Made by a program: the position numbers and the translations under genes
The notes under the pieces: model-generated
The model's database searches: none
What the model saw: the letters and a program-made list of their open reading frames with translations, nothing else
Told to the model about the DNA's origin: nothing
Assembly: GCA_947685225.1 (NCBI GenBank)
Contig: CANTUV010000024.1
Span: 16,448,001 to 16,512,000 of the forward strand
Length of the DNA: 64,000 nucleotides
Direction: 5' to 3'
Source of the DNA: Garcia nutans
Taxonomy: Eukaryota; Streptophyta; Magnoliopsida; Malpighiales; Euphorbiaceae
Part shown: one piece after another, positions 46,780 to 58,502 of the stretch
Layout: each line of letters begins with the position of its first letter
How positions within the stretch are numbered: position 1 is the stretch's first letter

Positions 46780-47932
46780 CACTTGATAAGGACTATGGAA
46801 GCAAAGAAGAATTTGATAAAGATTCAAGAGGTATCAACAATGCGTGATTTTCTCAATGTTTCTTTAGACAAGCCACCCGGATTATCACCTAAGATAAAAG
46901 TAGGATTCACTATAAATGTATATTCGGGAATTGCACCGGTGTCGGTTGCCTCATACCGAACGGTACCAGCGGAACCCAAAGAAATGAAAATGCAATTATA
47001 GGAGCTACTCGACAAGGGTCTTATACGGCTAAGTAGTTCTTCATGGGGCATGCCAGTACTCTTCGTCAAGAAGAAAGATAAATCCTTAAGGTCATATGTG
47101 AACTATAAGTAGTTGAATGAGCTTATGATTAAGGATAAATATCCATTACCGTCCATCGACGATGTATTCAACCAGCTTAAAGGGACCAAGGTCTTTTCAA
47201 AAAAAAAATATAGATCACCGACTGGGATATCAGCAGCTGCGGATCAAAGGAAAAGACATTCCAAAGACTACATCTAGAACTCGATACGGAGGTTATAAGT
47301 TCCTTGTAATGCCTTTTGATCCCACAAATGTGTCAGTAGTATTCATGGATTTAATGAATCATATCTTTCATCCATACTTTGACCAATTTGTAAATGGTGT
47401 TCATAGATGACACCTTCGTTTATTTAAGGAACAAAGAAGAATACGATCGATACTTTTGCATAGTATTGCAAATGTTGCGAGAGAAGCAGTTGTATGTCAA
47501 ACATGACAAATGCAAATTTTGATTGGAAAAAGTGACATTATTAGAACACACCATATTAGCATAAGGCATTAAAGTAGGTCTTAAGAAAACGAAAGCCATT
47601 TTGGAATGGAAAACACCAAAGACAGTAATAGAAGTAAGAATCTTCTTAGGACTGGCTAGGTACTATTAATGTTTTATAAAAGGGTTTTCCATTATTATCA
47701 TCCCAATGACAAGGTTGTTTCAAAGGAATGCCAAACTCCAATGGACTGATAAATGTTAGAGGAACTTTGAGAAACTAAAGGAAAAGTTAATGAATGCTTC
47801 AATACCCATACGGGCCATGTCCAGCAAAGAATTTGTGATATATAGTGATGCTTCACACATCAGTTAAGGTTATATGCTTATGTAAAAGGATAAAATAGTC
47901 GCATAAGTCTTTTGATGATTTAAACCATACGA

Positions 47933-47965
<33 letters not shown>

Positions 47966-48260
47966 TCAGCACACTGTTTGGAATTAACAGTTATCATATT
48001 GGCTTTCAAGATTTGGAGATATGATTTATATGGAGAAAAGTGTTATATTTATACAGACGTAAAAGTTTAAAATATCCGCCAACCCAAGAGGATCTCAATT
48101 TATGGTAAGGAAAGTAAACCCAAGTTTTGGAAATAATAGCTAAGTTATAAATTATCACCTAGGAAAAGCTAACGTGGTGGCTGACGCACTTGGAGGAAAA
48201 TCGATACCAGCCTTAGGCGCTATAAAGATCAGTTTAAGACCAATGGAAGAGGAAGTACTA
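46780..48260 (+). pseudogene. Element C reverse transcriptase and RNase H, degenerate
   Basis: Order of motifs is normal: a linker ending [16 protein letters not shown], the [16 protein letters not shown] region, a frameshift at an A run near 47205, [25 protein letters not shown], a frameshift just before the FIDD motif (47400-47411), then KCKF..EKVTLL and the connection domain. RNase H is marked by YSDASH (near 47840), a (TAA)n run at 47931-47963, and [10 protein letters not shown] near 48165. About nineteen stops lie between 47000 and 48430. The catalytic Asp pair is still encoded, but no long frame remains. Confidence 0.85.
47931..47963 (+). repeat. (TAA)n microsatellite inside C RNase H
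   Basis: Eleven or so TAA/AAT units, in the frame of the flanking coding remnant, where they read as a run of Ile. Confidence 0.9.
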
Positions 48261-48439
48261 GTAGTAGAAACGCAAGCATAAACTATGTTTCTTTTCAAGA
48301 AATTCATCAAGTGAAAAAGGAAAACGAATAAATACAAAAATGGATCAAGCAAGTGCAAGGAGGAAAGGATATAAAATTCTAAATTTCTAAGAACAGTAGT
48401 TTGTATTATGACAATAGAGTAATGATACTAACAATGGGA

Positions 48440-49640
48440 GACATAAGAAAGAAAATTTTTTTCGAAAAGCATATAGTAGTCTCTACGCAATGCATCCAGG
48501 AGTTACAAATGTATCAATATCTAAAGAAGTTTTAATGGTAGCCAAGAATGAAGAGAGATGTTGTTGATTTTATGACCAAATGTTTAATATGTCAACAAGC
48601 AAAAGTGAAATATCAAATACTATCGGGACTGTTACAACTAATTTCCACTCTGGTATGAAAATGGGAACATATCACTTGGATTTCATCATAGAACTACCAA
48701 TGACATGAGGCCAGCATGACGTTGTTCGGATAATCGTTGACTGCCTAAGTTAGCTCATTTTCTACTTTTAATAATGGATTATTCAATAGATAAATTGGTG
48801 GAAATGTACGCCAAGGAAATTGTACGATTACACAGGATTCCAATGTCTATCATTTTAGGCAGAGGTCCACAGTTCACCATGAATTTATGGAAGAAGTCGC
48901 AAACAGCTTCTGAAACTCAAACAAATTATAGCACTGCCTTTCACCCGTAAACAGATGGACAATTTGAAAGAGTAATCCAAATTTTTGGAGGACATATTAA
49001 GAGTATGTGTTATAGAATTTAAGGGTGGCTAGAATAGGTATTTGAGTTTAATTGAATATGCATATAACAACGACTATTAATTCAGCATATGGTGACGCCC
49101 TATAAAGAATTATACGAAAGAAAACATGGAACACCAGAGTGTTGGACCGAATTAAGTAAAGACAAGATAAAATCATATGCGGGTAGGTAGAAGCAAAATC
49201 ATATGCCAACTCGAAACGAAGGGACATAGAACTCTAAGTGGAAGCCAAGGTTTTTCTTAAGACTTTCCCATAAAAGAAGGTATTAAGATTTAAGCATAAA
49301 AGTAAGTTAAGCTTTAGGCTTATTGGACTATACGAGATCATTGAATGCATAGATCAATAGCCTATCGGTTAACTCTATTACCAGAACTGAACAAAATACA
49401 TAATGTTTTTCACGTTTCAATGATAAGGCAATATCGTTGAACTTCACACACGATATAAAGACACAAAACATCAGAGTCCAATCTGACCTAAATTATGAAG
49501 AAGAACCAATAGAAATTTTATCACGAAAAGTCAAAGGATTAAGAAATAAGAGAATCCTCCAGTTAAAGTGCGGTGAAGGAACCATAGAATGGAAGAGATA
49601 ATTTGGGAAAAGCAAGGAATAATGAGGATGGAAGACTAAA
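48440..49640 (+). pseudogene. Element C integrase and C-terminal tail, degenerate
   Basis: The HHCC domain is visible in pieces (AMHPG near 48490, KCLICQQAKVKYQ near 48580), then the core (FIIELP near 48690, TAFHP.TDGQFERVIQIF near 48930), a C-terminal segment ELNKIHNVFHVSMIRQY near 49385, and EEPIEILSRKVKGLRNKRI near 49500, the usual sequence before a chromodomain. The chromodomain itself is barely recognisable. Many stops and shifts. The last recognisable coding sequence lies near 49600, followed by the polypurine tract. Confidence 0.8.
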
Positions 49641-49676
49641 TTTTACATCCGATCGGCTTCGGGACGAAGCCTAAAT

Positions 49677-49692
49677 TTTAGAGGGGAAGAAA
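49677..49692 (+). promoter_or_regulatory. Polypurine tract of element C
   Basis: TTAGAGGGGAAGAAA just before TGTCACGACCC. Confidence 0.8.
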
Positions 49693-52600
49693 TGTCACGA
49701 CCCAATTTGTACATATGTACAGTACGTCCATGTACAGTAAGAGGAGCCGTCCTGAGTAATCACCAAAGAACACAAAGTGAAAGGAAGCTTTATAGGACAA
49801 AAAGGACCTAACTGAAAAGATTGTAAAAGTTTTGGGGAGGTGACTGTAATTTCAAAAAGTTTTGGGGAGGTAACTGTAATTTCCAAAAGTTGTACTGGAG
49901 GTTCTTAATAGTGCATATAACAGACTCCAGAAATGGAAAGTAGAGAAAAATTGGGTCGAAACGGAACACCACGGTTTTTCCCGAAAACGCATAGTTTGAG
50001 AGATACAGTGGATTCTTGACCAAGGGTATTTTTGTCATTCTTGTAATAATAATTTATACACTGGAAAACAAGACACGTAAAGGTATCTGAAGTAAACGAA
50101 CGGACTCCGCAGTGATCGATGTTGAAGAACGAACCTAAGTGGAGTCCCGAATCACGTAAGGACCTAAAGGGAATTTTTACAAAAGTCAAGGGCATGAGCG
50201 TAATTTTTATAAATTAGTTAAAAATCAACAATGAATGTCATAAATGGAAACGAGAGGTTGAAAGGAGGAGAACGGTACATTTTACGCGTCGTAAAACCAC
50301 CCGGGTACGAAGAAAAGGCAAAACCTTCCATTGAAGGGTATTTTGGTCTTTTCACTTCCACCCATTTTCTAGAAAAGGGACACATGGCATAGTAATTTTC
50401 TAGAAAGGGACACATGGAAAAATCTTGTTTAAAGACACTTTTGGGTTGGATTAATCTTAACCCTCCATATGGCACCATCCTAGTTAAGATACTTTTGTGG
50501 TGGTTACATCTTAACCCTCCAAAATGAAATTAATTAAATAAATGGAAAATGGAAAAATATAAAAAGGGAGAGAAGGATGATTAAAGAATTAAGGACACAT
50601 TTTTTCTCCATTTTTGAGAGGCATGCCGTATTCTCTCCACCAACAAAAGGGAAGGAATTTTTTTTCAAGTGTTCAAGTGGATTTTTGGAAGGAAAAGCTT
50701 TATTTTAAGGTAAGGATTCCAATTCTAGCTTTAGTTTATTCATTTGATTGATAGTTTTCAAGTTATCAATGAAAGAAAAGTTGGGAAGATTATGGGAAAG
50801 TTAAGAAAGTGAAGAGAAATTAGATTAAATGATCCATACATGTAGAAGTGATGAATAAATGGTAATTAGTAGCTTTAGATAGTAAGAATCAAGGCTTGAA
50901 CATATAGTTTTTATCACGTTCTTATTATGGAAGTTATGAAAATTATAGGAAATCAAAGGGATAAAGAAGAAGAAGGGAAGAAAGAATAGGACAAGCAAGG
51001 AACAAAGCAAATAAACAAGGTTTGGTACTTAAATCATTGCCTTTTCAATTAATTCACATATATTGCATTATGGGATTTTTGAAATGGTTTTGAAATAATG
51101 TTATTATGTGTGGTAAATATGTGGGAAAGTGTTTTTGAACTATTTGTAATCAATTGATTGTGAAAAGAATGAAAACAAAACAAACTAGCTAAATTTGCTC
51201 AACTATCCATAAACTTTGATGAGTTTTCAATCACTCCTTTGGTTTGATTTTTGGAAGAGGGACCCTTAGTCCTTCAATGGTATCACAAAAGGATTCTAAA
51301 AATCAATTTTGCAAGAAAAAAATGAATTTCCCTCAAGTTTGGAAAATTGGGCCGAATGGTCCCTTTTGGGCACCATTCTGCAGCTTTCATTTTGGGCAGT
51401 CCGTTGAAGGGGCAAACGAAAGAATTTTTCGACGAAATTTTACATGCATTTAGTTAACTTATGAAAGTGTTTTCCTGCAAAAATTCAGCCAAAAATAAGT
51501 TTGTTTACTTGGTCAAAACCGTTACCAAATTTACTGATTTTCAGCAGTAAAAACAGATTTTACCATTTAGTTGTCGCGCGCCATTGCGTTGCCGATTTTA
51601 CGCGCCGCGCTACTATTCATTTGGTCATTTTTCTAAATGTGTTAAAACTTGAATATTATGATATGGATTGATGTTAAATCATATAAAATGACATGAAGGA
51701 GAATTGGAAATAATCAGAAAGGCATCATGACAAGCTATTCCGACAATACATGCATTATGGACAAATCATGGCTTATTGAATATCATGATCAAAGTAATTT
51801 AATAAATTATTTATGCTCTACTTGGTTATGATAGAACCCTTGAGATAAGGGTATGATGCATCATACTATTACTGCAGTAGTGCTTATGACATGATATGAT
51901 ATTCCGGCTGAAGGCCGATGATTACAATGACATGATCAATGATGCAATGATAATGGCCATTGGCACATGTGCAAGAATTATGATGAAAGATAATGAAATA
52001 TGATCATGACGAGATATGTTTATCATGACCCTTCCTTATCCACTGACGTTCTGTTAAACCAGTAGAGCAACCAAAATGATTAAAGCAAGAAAAATGGTTT
52101 AAATTCAAATTATTCAGTCAAGCCTTTTTACCATCTGTGTTTTGTATTTATTCCTTTCAAGTATTTAAAGTATATAAATGTATGTTCAAATCATTCTTTC
52201 ATTTTATTTATTTATTGCAATGATTTAAGTACCCACTAAGCAATTGCTTAGCGAGTTTAGTTTCCCTCTAAACTCGTAGGTTAAACGAGGAGACGAGATT
52301 GCAGCATGTCCTGCGCAGCTGGCCTTGACTACTACTTTGGGTAGGAGTTTGGATATGATTGATTGTAGCAATATGGCATGTACATAAGCTTGTATGATCT
52401 AGCAAATAAATGTATTATATTGTAAAGCTAGAACACGTACACTGCTAGTGATCTAATAAATCTTATTTGGATTTAGCACTTATGTATGCAAGTATAGAAG
52501 TGTGAATTCTTCTTGCAGGATTTTAGTTGAGGTTATAAGGGTGGATTATTGGGAGTGTGCTTGAGTTGAATTGTGAAATAAAATATTTTTCAAAAATAAG

Positions 52601-52769
52601 AAAATTCAGTTTTGTCGACACTTGGGACCTCCATTTTTTAGGGGAGGTTATGGCAAATTTTTTTTTTAAATCTGCACTTAAAATTGGCTAAGTAAACTAT
52701 TAAGACACAACCACCATGAGATAACAGTCCACCTTGGTCTATAAACGTAGGCTAAGATGGGGTGTTACA
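49693..52769 (+). mobile_element. Element C 3' LTR (3.08 kb)
   Basis: TGTCACGACCC...GGGGTGTTACA, nearly identical to the 5' LTR over its full length. Followed directly by the target duplication GTGCT. Confidence 0.95.
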
Positions 52770-52774
52770 GTGCT

Positions 52775-52942
52775 AGTGGCTGTAGCAAATCTATCTTCAT
52801 TAGATTTTCAAAATCTTTGACAAAGGTCCCCCGAAGTTTGAAAATCTATGCTTCTTTGCCGGCTCAGTTGTTACATTTATCTTAACATCTTTTTGTCCCT
52901 TTTGACTTTGCCCCTTAGGATGGTAGCCACCCTTATTGCTCC
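52775..52942 (-). pseudogene. Tat/Ogre-type gag fragment, 5' part
   Basis: Minus-strand frame KKHRFSNFGGPLSKI, a one-base deletion, then a stretch ending MKIDLLQPLA that reads into the fragment at 41219 once element C is set aside. Upstream it reads HRSNKGGYHPKGQSQKGQ and then, without a stop, into sequence that aligns with the end of the Tat LTR (T5). A pattern of GGPLSKI followed by a leucine-rich stretch and a proline-rich linker is characteristic of Tat gag just before its knuckle. The join of LTR and gag without a leader or primer site suggests a deletion or an LTR insertion into gag. Confidence 0.7.
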
Positions 52943-53433
52943 TATGAGCGAGATTTTTGCCTCCACTCCCATGTGGAATGTTATTGTGACTTCGACACTA
53001 TTAGGCTCAGGGCCTTAGAGAATGCGGGCCTAAATATGAAAAAATGGAATCGCCACCCAGACGGGTCGGGAATAAAGAAAGGGGTGGATGACTTAATTTC
53101 TAAGAAATCCCCAACTCCCTATTGGGTTTGAAAAGTTGGGTACATATGGGGAAGGTAAGAATGACCCAACACCCCTATGATGGCGGTTCATTGGAACCGG
53201 CCTTCTTTTCAGGCATAAATATTATTGAATTCTTAAATATTATAATATTATCCAAAATACATACAATTATCAAAAGATATAAATATCCATCCATAGATGG
53301 AAACATGCCTTTTACATTGTCTAGTTTTTAAAAATAAAACCAAAATAGGGCACCCACTGATTGTTGGAAACATTCCCTTACACTTAATGCTCCAAAAATA
53401 ACATAAAAGAAACAAATTAAATAAACAAGGCAT
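52943..53433 (-). mobile_element. Tat-like LTR fragment T5 (3' end, minus strand)
   Basis: Covers the last 490 bp of the LTR read on the minus strand, ending CTCATA where other copies have CTCACA. It includes the GGTTCCAATGAACC hairpin near 53185-53200 and two hairpin modules, and is cut at 53433 by the start of T4. Confidence 0.8.
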
Positions 53434-55704
53434 TGTGAGCGGGGATTTTTTTCCCCACTCCCGGTGAAATGGTTCTTACAACTTCGACATTGTTTAGGAT
53501 TGGGGCCTTAGAGAACACGGGCCTCAGCCCGGAGAAAATGGAGTTGCCACGCGGATGGGCCAGGAAAAAGAAAGGGATGGATGACTCGATTCCTAAGGAA
53601 TCCCCAACCCCCTAATGGGTTCGAAAAGTTGGGTTTGTGTGGGGAAGGTGAGAAATGGCCCAGCACTCCCACAACGCCCGGTTCATTGGAACCGGCCTCC
53701 TTTATAGGTCTTAATATTATAAAATTCTTAAATATAACAATATTATCCATACTACATGCAACAATTAAAATAAAGCATCATTATATTAAAATCAAAGTAA
53801 TGTCCAAACAAAGCAAATAAATGGACACCCATCCGAGGATGGAAACATGTCCTTACATCATCCATGTCTAAACTAAATAGGACACCCACCGAAAGGTGGA
53901 AATATATCCTTTACATTGGTCCAAAATATAAACACAATTTAAATTACATGAAAATTAATTAATGACGTACCCGCAAAGTGGAAACATACCTCTTACAATT
54001 TTAATACCAAAATAAATAAATAATAATAATAATAATAATAATAAAGAAAATAGCCATCCATGATAAATTAAATAAATCAAGCATTGAAATTAAATAAATC
54101 AACCATTAAAACATATAATAAACTACATAATCAATTCTAAAATTAAATAAAGCAAATAAAGATACAAATTTAGTTTTATGTCTCAATTTATGGTTCTTTA
54201 ATTAACATTTAGGGTTTTGGGATTTTGAAATTATTATATTTATTATTTAGGCTACTGTGAGGATTTTTGGAAAAAAAATGGAATGGATTAGGGTTTTATA
54301 AATTTAAGAGAGCAGTAAGATTTTTGATTAATCAAATTAGGGTTTAGGGCTAACATCATGAAATTAGGGTTTTGGAACCTTAAGACATTAGGGTTTATAA
54401 TTTTAAAAGATTGAGTTTTAGGTATACTGGATTATGGTTACTGAGTTAAGAATTAGGATTTAGACTTACTAGATTAGGTTTTAGGTTCACTGGATTAGGG
54501 CTTTAGGGTGTTGATGAACTTGTCATAAAGTTCTGATGTTTTAAGAATTAGGGTTTAGGAAACCAGGGTTTATGATTTTGAAAATCTCAATTCTGTGGAT
54601 GATGATTTTGAATTTAGAGTTTGATGCTTTTCTGTGATCAAAGTTGAGTGTGCTTTTAATATTGACTATATCAACTACTTATGTATTTTTAGATGAAAAC
54701 AAATATAGAAAGCCAAATTTATTGTTGAAAGATTACAATAGCTCACTGAATGAAATTATATAAAAATAGCTATTATGGAAGTTTGGAAACAAAATTGATT
54801 AAGATTTAGGGTTTGAATAACTTAGGGTTTATGAAATTAGATTTGTGTCTAACGATTATATTATTTATTTTAATTAAGATCTTAAGTATTGTATGAATTA
54901 ATTTAAGCTGTTCCCTAAACTAAATTAAAGGAAGAATTAAATAACTAAGGTAGTGTGATGGGGCTTAAAAGATGAAGATGATTAATGATTGAATAAACTG
55001 AAGTTAGAGTAATTTACCTATGTTTGAAGGCTCCATCAAATTTGAAGAGATTAAACCAAGCTGTTGCCTGCTTCAGATTTGATTTTTTTTAGCAAAGTAA
55101 TCTGGAGATGATTGCTTCCTTTGGTTCCTGGCTCTTGAATTTCTCCTTGTTGGCTAGCGTTTTCTTTTGGCCGAAAGAATTTTTGAGAGTCCCAAGTTTG
55201 GTTCCTAATTTCTTTTTTTTAAAAGATCTAAGTTTCATCTCCTAAGTCCCAGATCCTCCTTTCTGAATTGTTTTAATGTGGTATTTATAGGAAAAGATCC
55301 CAACCTAGTTCTAATTATCTAAGGAAATTAAAACCATTTAGGAAAAGAAATCAAAACCAAATAGAATTCAGTATTGGAAAAAACTGCGCTGGCAAAAAAA
55401 TTGCCATCATGCAAATTGCTAGCGGGCCAGCCAATTCGCTGTAGGAATTTCCTGCGGCGAATTGGCCCAAGCCAATCCACTTTCGGCGATGAAAATTTTT
55501 CGTCGTCGATTTTTTCATCGTCGATTTTTATTTATTTATTTATATTTTTTTTTCTAACTTTACTAATATTAACTTTTTATTTTTATTAAAAATTATAAAT
55601 AATAAATACTAAAATAAATAATATTTAATTAAAATACCACAAAAATTATTTTGGACTATATAAAAAATATCGGACCATACTGGGTCAAAAATTAAGGGTC
55701 TAAA
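53434..55704 (-). mobile_element. Tat-like LTR T4, full length (2.27 kb, minus strand)
   Basis: Minus-strand reading starts TTTAGACCC at 55704 (first TG mutated) and ends CCGCTCACA at 53434. TATA box at 55282-55289, AAACCCTA motifs at 54210-54560, hairpin modules between 53823 and 53985, (AAT)n run at 54013-54042. Flanked on its left by an older copy (T5) of the same LTR, so one family member was inserted into or recombined with another. Confidence 0.85.
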
Positions 55705-55789
55705 GTTTGCCCCCTGCTTGAGCGATCTGAGACTACCACAAACGAGAGCGAAAAGCAATGTGATTTTTGACTAATTTTTTATGAGGATG

Positions 55790-56655
55790 GGTATTTGGAT
55801 TTTATTTGGGTTCTTAGACTCGCGACTGAACTTGATTTGGGTACTTGGACTTGAGACTGAATTTGATTTGGGTACTTGAACCCAAGACTAGATTGGATTT
55901 GGGTACTTGGAACCAAGATTCGGTGCTTACACCCGTGACTGAATTGGGTACTTGGACCTGAGACTAGGTACTTGGACTCGAGACTGAATTGAATTTGGGT
56001 ACTTGGACCCGAGATTGGATACTTGGACCCAAAATTGAATTGGATTTGGGTACCTGGACCCGTGTCTGGGTACTTAGACCCGAGACTGAATTGAATTTGG
56101 GTCCTAGGACCCGAGAATAGGTACTTGGACCCATGACTAAATTGAATTTGGGTGCTTGGACCAGAGACTAGATACTTAGATCCATCACTGAATTGGGTAC
56201 TTGGACCCGAGACTGGGTACTTGGACCCGGGACTAAATTGAATTTGGGTACTTGGACCTAAGATTGGGTACTTGGATCGGAATTGGATTGGATTTGGGTG
56301 CTTGGACCCAAGACTAGATTGAATTTGGGTAATTAGACACAAAACTTGATTGGATTTGTGTACTTGGACACGTGATTGGGTACTTGGAGCCAAAACTGGA
56401 TTGGATTTTGGTACTAGGACCCGTGACTGGGTACTTGGACCCGAGACTGAATTGAATTTGGGTGCTTGTACCCAAGACTGGATACTTGGACCTATGACTG
56501 TATTGAATTTGGGTGCTTGGACCCGAATTGGATTGGATTTAGGTGCTTGAACCAGCGACTGGATTGAATTTGGGTACTTGAACCTGAGATTGGGTACTTG
56601 GACCCGAAACTTGATTGGATTTGGGTACTTGGACCCGTGATTGGGTAATTTAGGT
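55790..56655 (-). repeat. Minisatellite, GGGTCCAAGTACCC type (minus strand)
   Basis: About 40 imperfect units reading GGGTACTTGGACCCGAG on the + strand, with AATTGAATT spacers. Same family as 691-2015 and 5195-6250. Confidence 0.9.
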
Positions 56656-56965
56656 TCTCGACCCAAGCTAAGTTCTAGACTTAAGGATAATTTAGGTTCT
56701 GGACCCGAGCTAAGTTCTGAACTTAAGAGGGAATTTAGGTTCTGGACCTAGGCTAAGTTCTCAACTTAATGATGATTTGGGTTCTGGACCCGAGCTAAGT
56801 TTTGGACTTAAGGGTAATTTGGGTTCTGGACCCAAGCTAGCTTTTGGACTTAAGAGGGAATTTATGTTCTGGACCTAAGCTAAGTTCTTGACTTAAGAGG
56901 AAATTTAGGTTCTGAACCTAAGCTAAGTTCTTAACTTAAGAGAAATTTAGGTTATGGACTAAAAT
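56640..56965 (-). repeat. Tandem repeat of about 60 bp (minus strand)
   Basis: Units of the form TTAGGTTCTGGACC, GAGCTAAGTTC, GACTTAAGAGG on the + strand, five to six copies. The GGTTCTGGACC core is the mirror of the GGTCCAGAACC variant seen at 5255-5390. Confidence 0.8.
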
Positions 56966-56969
56966 ATTT

Positions 56970-58502
56970 GAAAGTGACTTTAAGGTATTTATTTGCGAAA
57001 ATTAATGCTAAGCCTAGGCTAATTTTTTGGGTTTTGTTGTTATAGGAATTTGACTTGACGATTCAAGACAAGAAGGGAGCTGAAAATCTGGCAGCAGATC
57101 ACCTTTCTCACTTGGAGAATCCAACCTTGGAGAGGTTTGAAGAAGGGGACATTGATGATCACTTCCCCGATGAGCAGTTGTACGCCATGGTAAGTGAGGT
57201 AAGTGACTTAAATTTTGAAACACCTTGGTTTGCATATTTTGCTAACTATTTAGCTGTTAGGGAACTTCCTAAGGACTTAACTTATCAAGCAAAGAAGAAA
57301 TCCTTTTATGATTTAAAATATTATTTTTGGGAGGATCCCTTTTTGTTTAGATTATGTAAGGATCACATGATCCGACGATGTGTGGCATGACCTGAAATAA
57401 TGAATATTCTTAGTCAATGCCATGTTGGACCAGCTGGTGGTCATATGGGAGCCAATAGGACTGCTCAAAAGGTACTAGAATCAGGATTTTATTGGCCCAC
57501 TTTTTTAGGGATAGCTATGAATTTGTAAATCGTTGTGATCATTGCCAAAGAATTGGAAATATTTCATCTCATGATGAAATGCCCCAAAATGGGATTTTAG
57601 TGTGTGAGATCTTTGATGTATGGGGGATCAATTTTATAGGACCCTTTCCAAATTCCTTTGGTAACAAATATATTCTTGTAGCTATAGACTATGTATCTAA
57701 ATGGCCTAAAGCCCAAGTCTCGGCAACCAATGATGCTAGGGTTGTGGTGAAGTTTTTAAAGAAGTTGTTTTCTCAATTTGGTACACCAAAAGCAATTATA
57801 AGTGATAGGGGTACTCACTTTTGTAACTTTCAGCTTGCGAAAGTTTTCAAAAGATTAGGAGTTACACATAGGTTTGCTACTCCTTATCATCCCCAAACTA
57901 GTGGCCAAGTTGAGAACACGAATAGGGAAATTAAAAGAATTCTGGAAAAAACTGTAGAGCTATCCCGAAAGGATAGGTCTGAGAAATTAGACAATGCTCT
58001 ATGGGCTTTTAGGATTGCATTCAAAACTCCATTGGGCACTATGCCATTTAGGTTGGTATATGGAAAAGTTTGCCATTTACCTGTTGAAATTGAACATAAT
58101 GCATATTGGGCTATAAAACAAATTAACCTTGATCTAGCTTGTGCAGGTGAAAGGCGAAAATTACAGGTAAACGAGTTGGACAAGTGGAGATTGCAAGCTT
58201 ATGACAATGAGAGAATGTATAAGGAACGTACCAAGAGATAGCATGATGCTCACATTAAGGAACGAAAAGAGTTTCAAGCAGGAGATAAGGTATTATTGTA
58301 CAATTCAAGGCTTCGACTCTTTCCAGGTAAGTTGAAATCTTGATAGTCTGGTCCTTTTACTATTAAGGAAGTTTTTCCCTACGAAGTGGTTGAAATAACT
58401 CACCCAGAAAAAGGAGATTTTAAAGTCAAGGGGCACAGGCTCAAATTTTATTTTGGAGGGGAAATACAGGCATTAAAGGAGGTTTTACACCTCCAAGACT
58501 AG
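56970..58502 (+). pseudogene. Athila-like pol, 3' part (RNase H end and integrase), degenerate
   Basis: Begins inside RNase H (YLFAKINAKPRLIFW, DLTIQDKKGAENLAADHLSHL), then a linker with WFAYFANYLA, the integrase zinc domain ([14 protein letters not shown]...[12 protein letters not shown]), and the core and C-terminal domain ending in HRLKFYFGGE. The wording of these motifs matches plant Athila elements. The first catalytic Asp is replaced by Asn (WGINF, codon at 57630), while the second Asp (SDRGTHF, 57804) and the Glu (SGQVENTN, 57912) are kept with 35 residues between. Stops at 57043, 57388, 58239, 58341 and 58344, and a frameshift in the T run near 57500. The 5' end is lost against a Tat tail; gag, protease and reverse transcriptase are absent. 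Confidence 0.9.

Larger units (their letters stand above)
41225..52769 (+). mobile_element. Element C: Tekay/Del-like chromovirus, complete structure, target duplication GTGCT
   Basis: 5' LTR 41225-44311, primer site 44317, degenerate gag-pol about 44698-49640, polypurine tract, 3' LTR 49693-52769. GTGCT occurs at 41220-41224 and 52770-52774, and the Tat gag reads on across the site. I count about 18-20 substitutions and a few short indels between the two LTRs of 3.08 kb (about 0.6%), so the insertion is recent, although the coding region is badly decayed. Confidence 0.95.
55705..56970 (-). mobile_element. Tat-like element, 3' tail (minus strand)
   Basis: Purine tract (minus strand CAAGCAGGGGGCAAAC), then minisatellite, then a second repeat type, ending where Athila-like coding sequence begins near 56970. 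The minus-strand frame 56666-55779 (295 codons, rich in GPSTQ and SKYP) stays open only because of the repeat composition. Confidence 0.75.
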
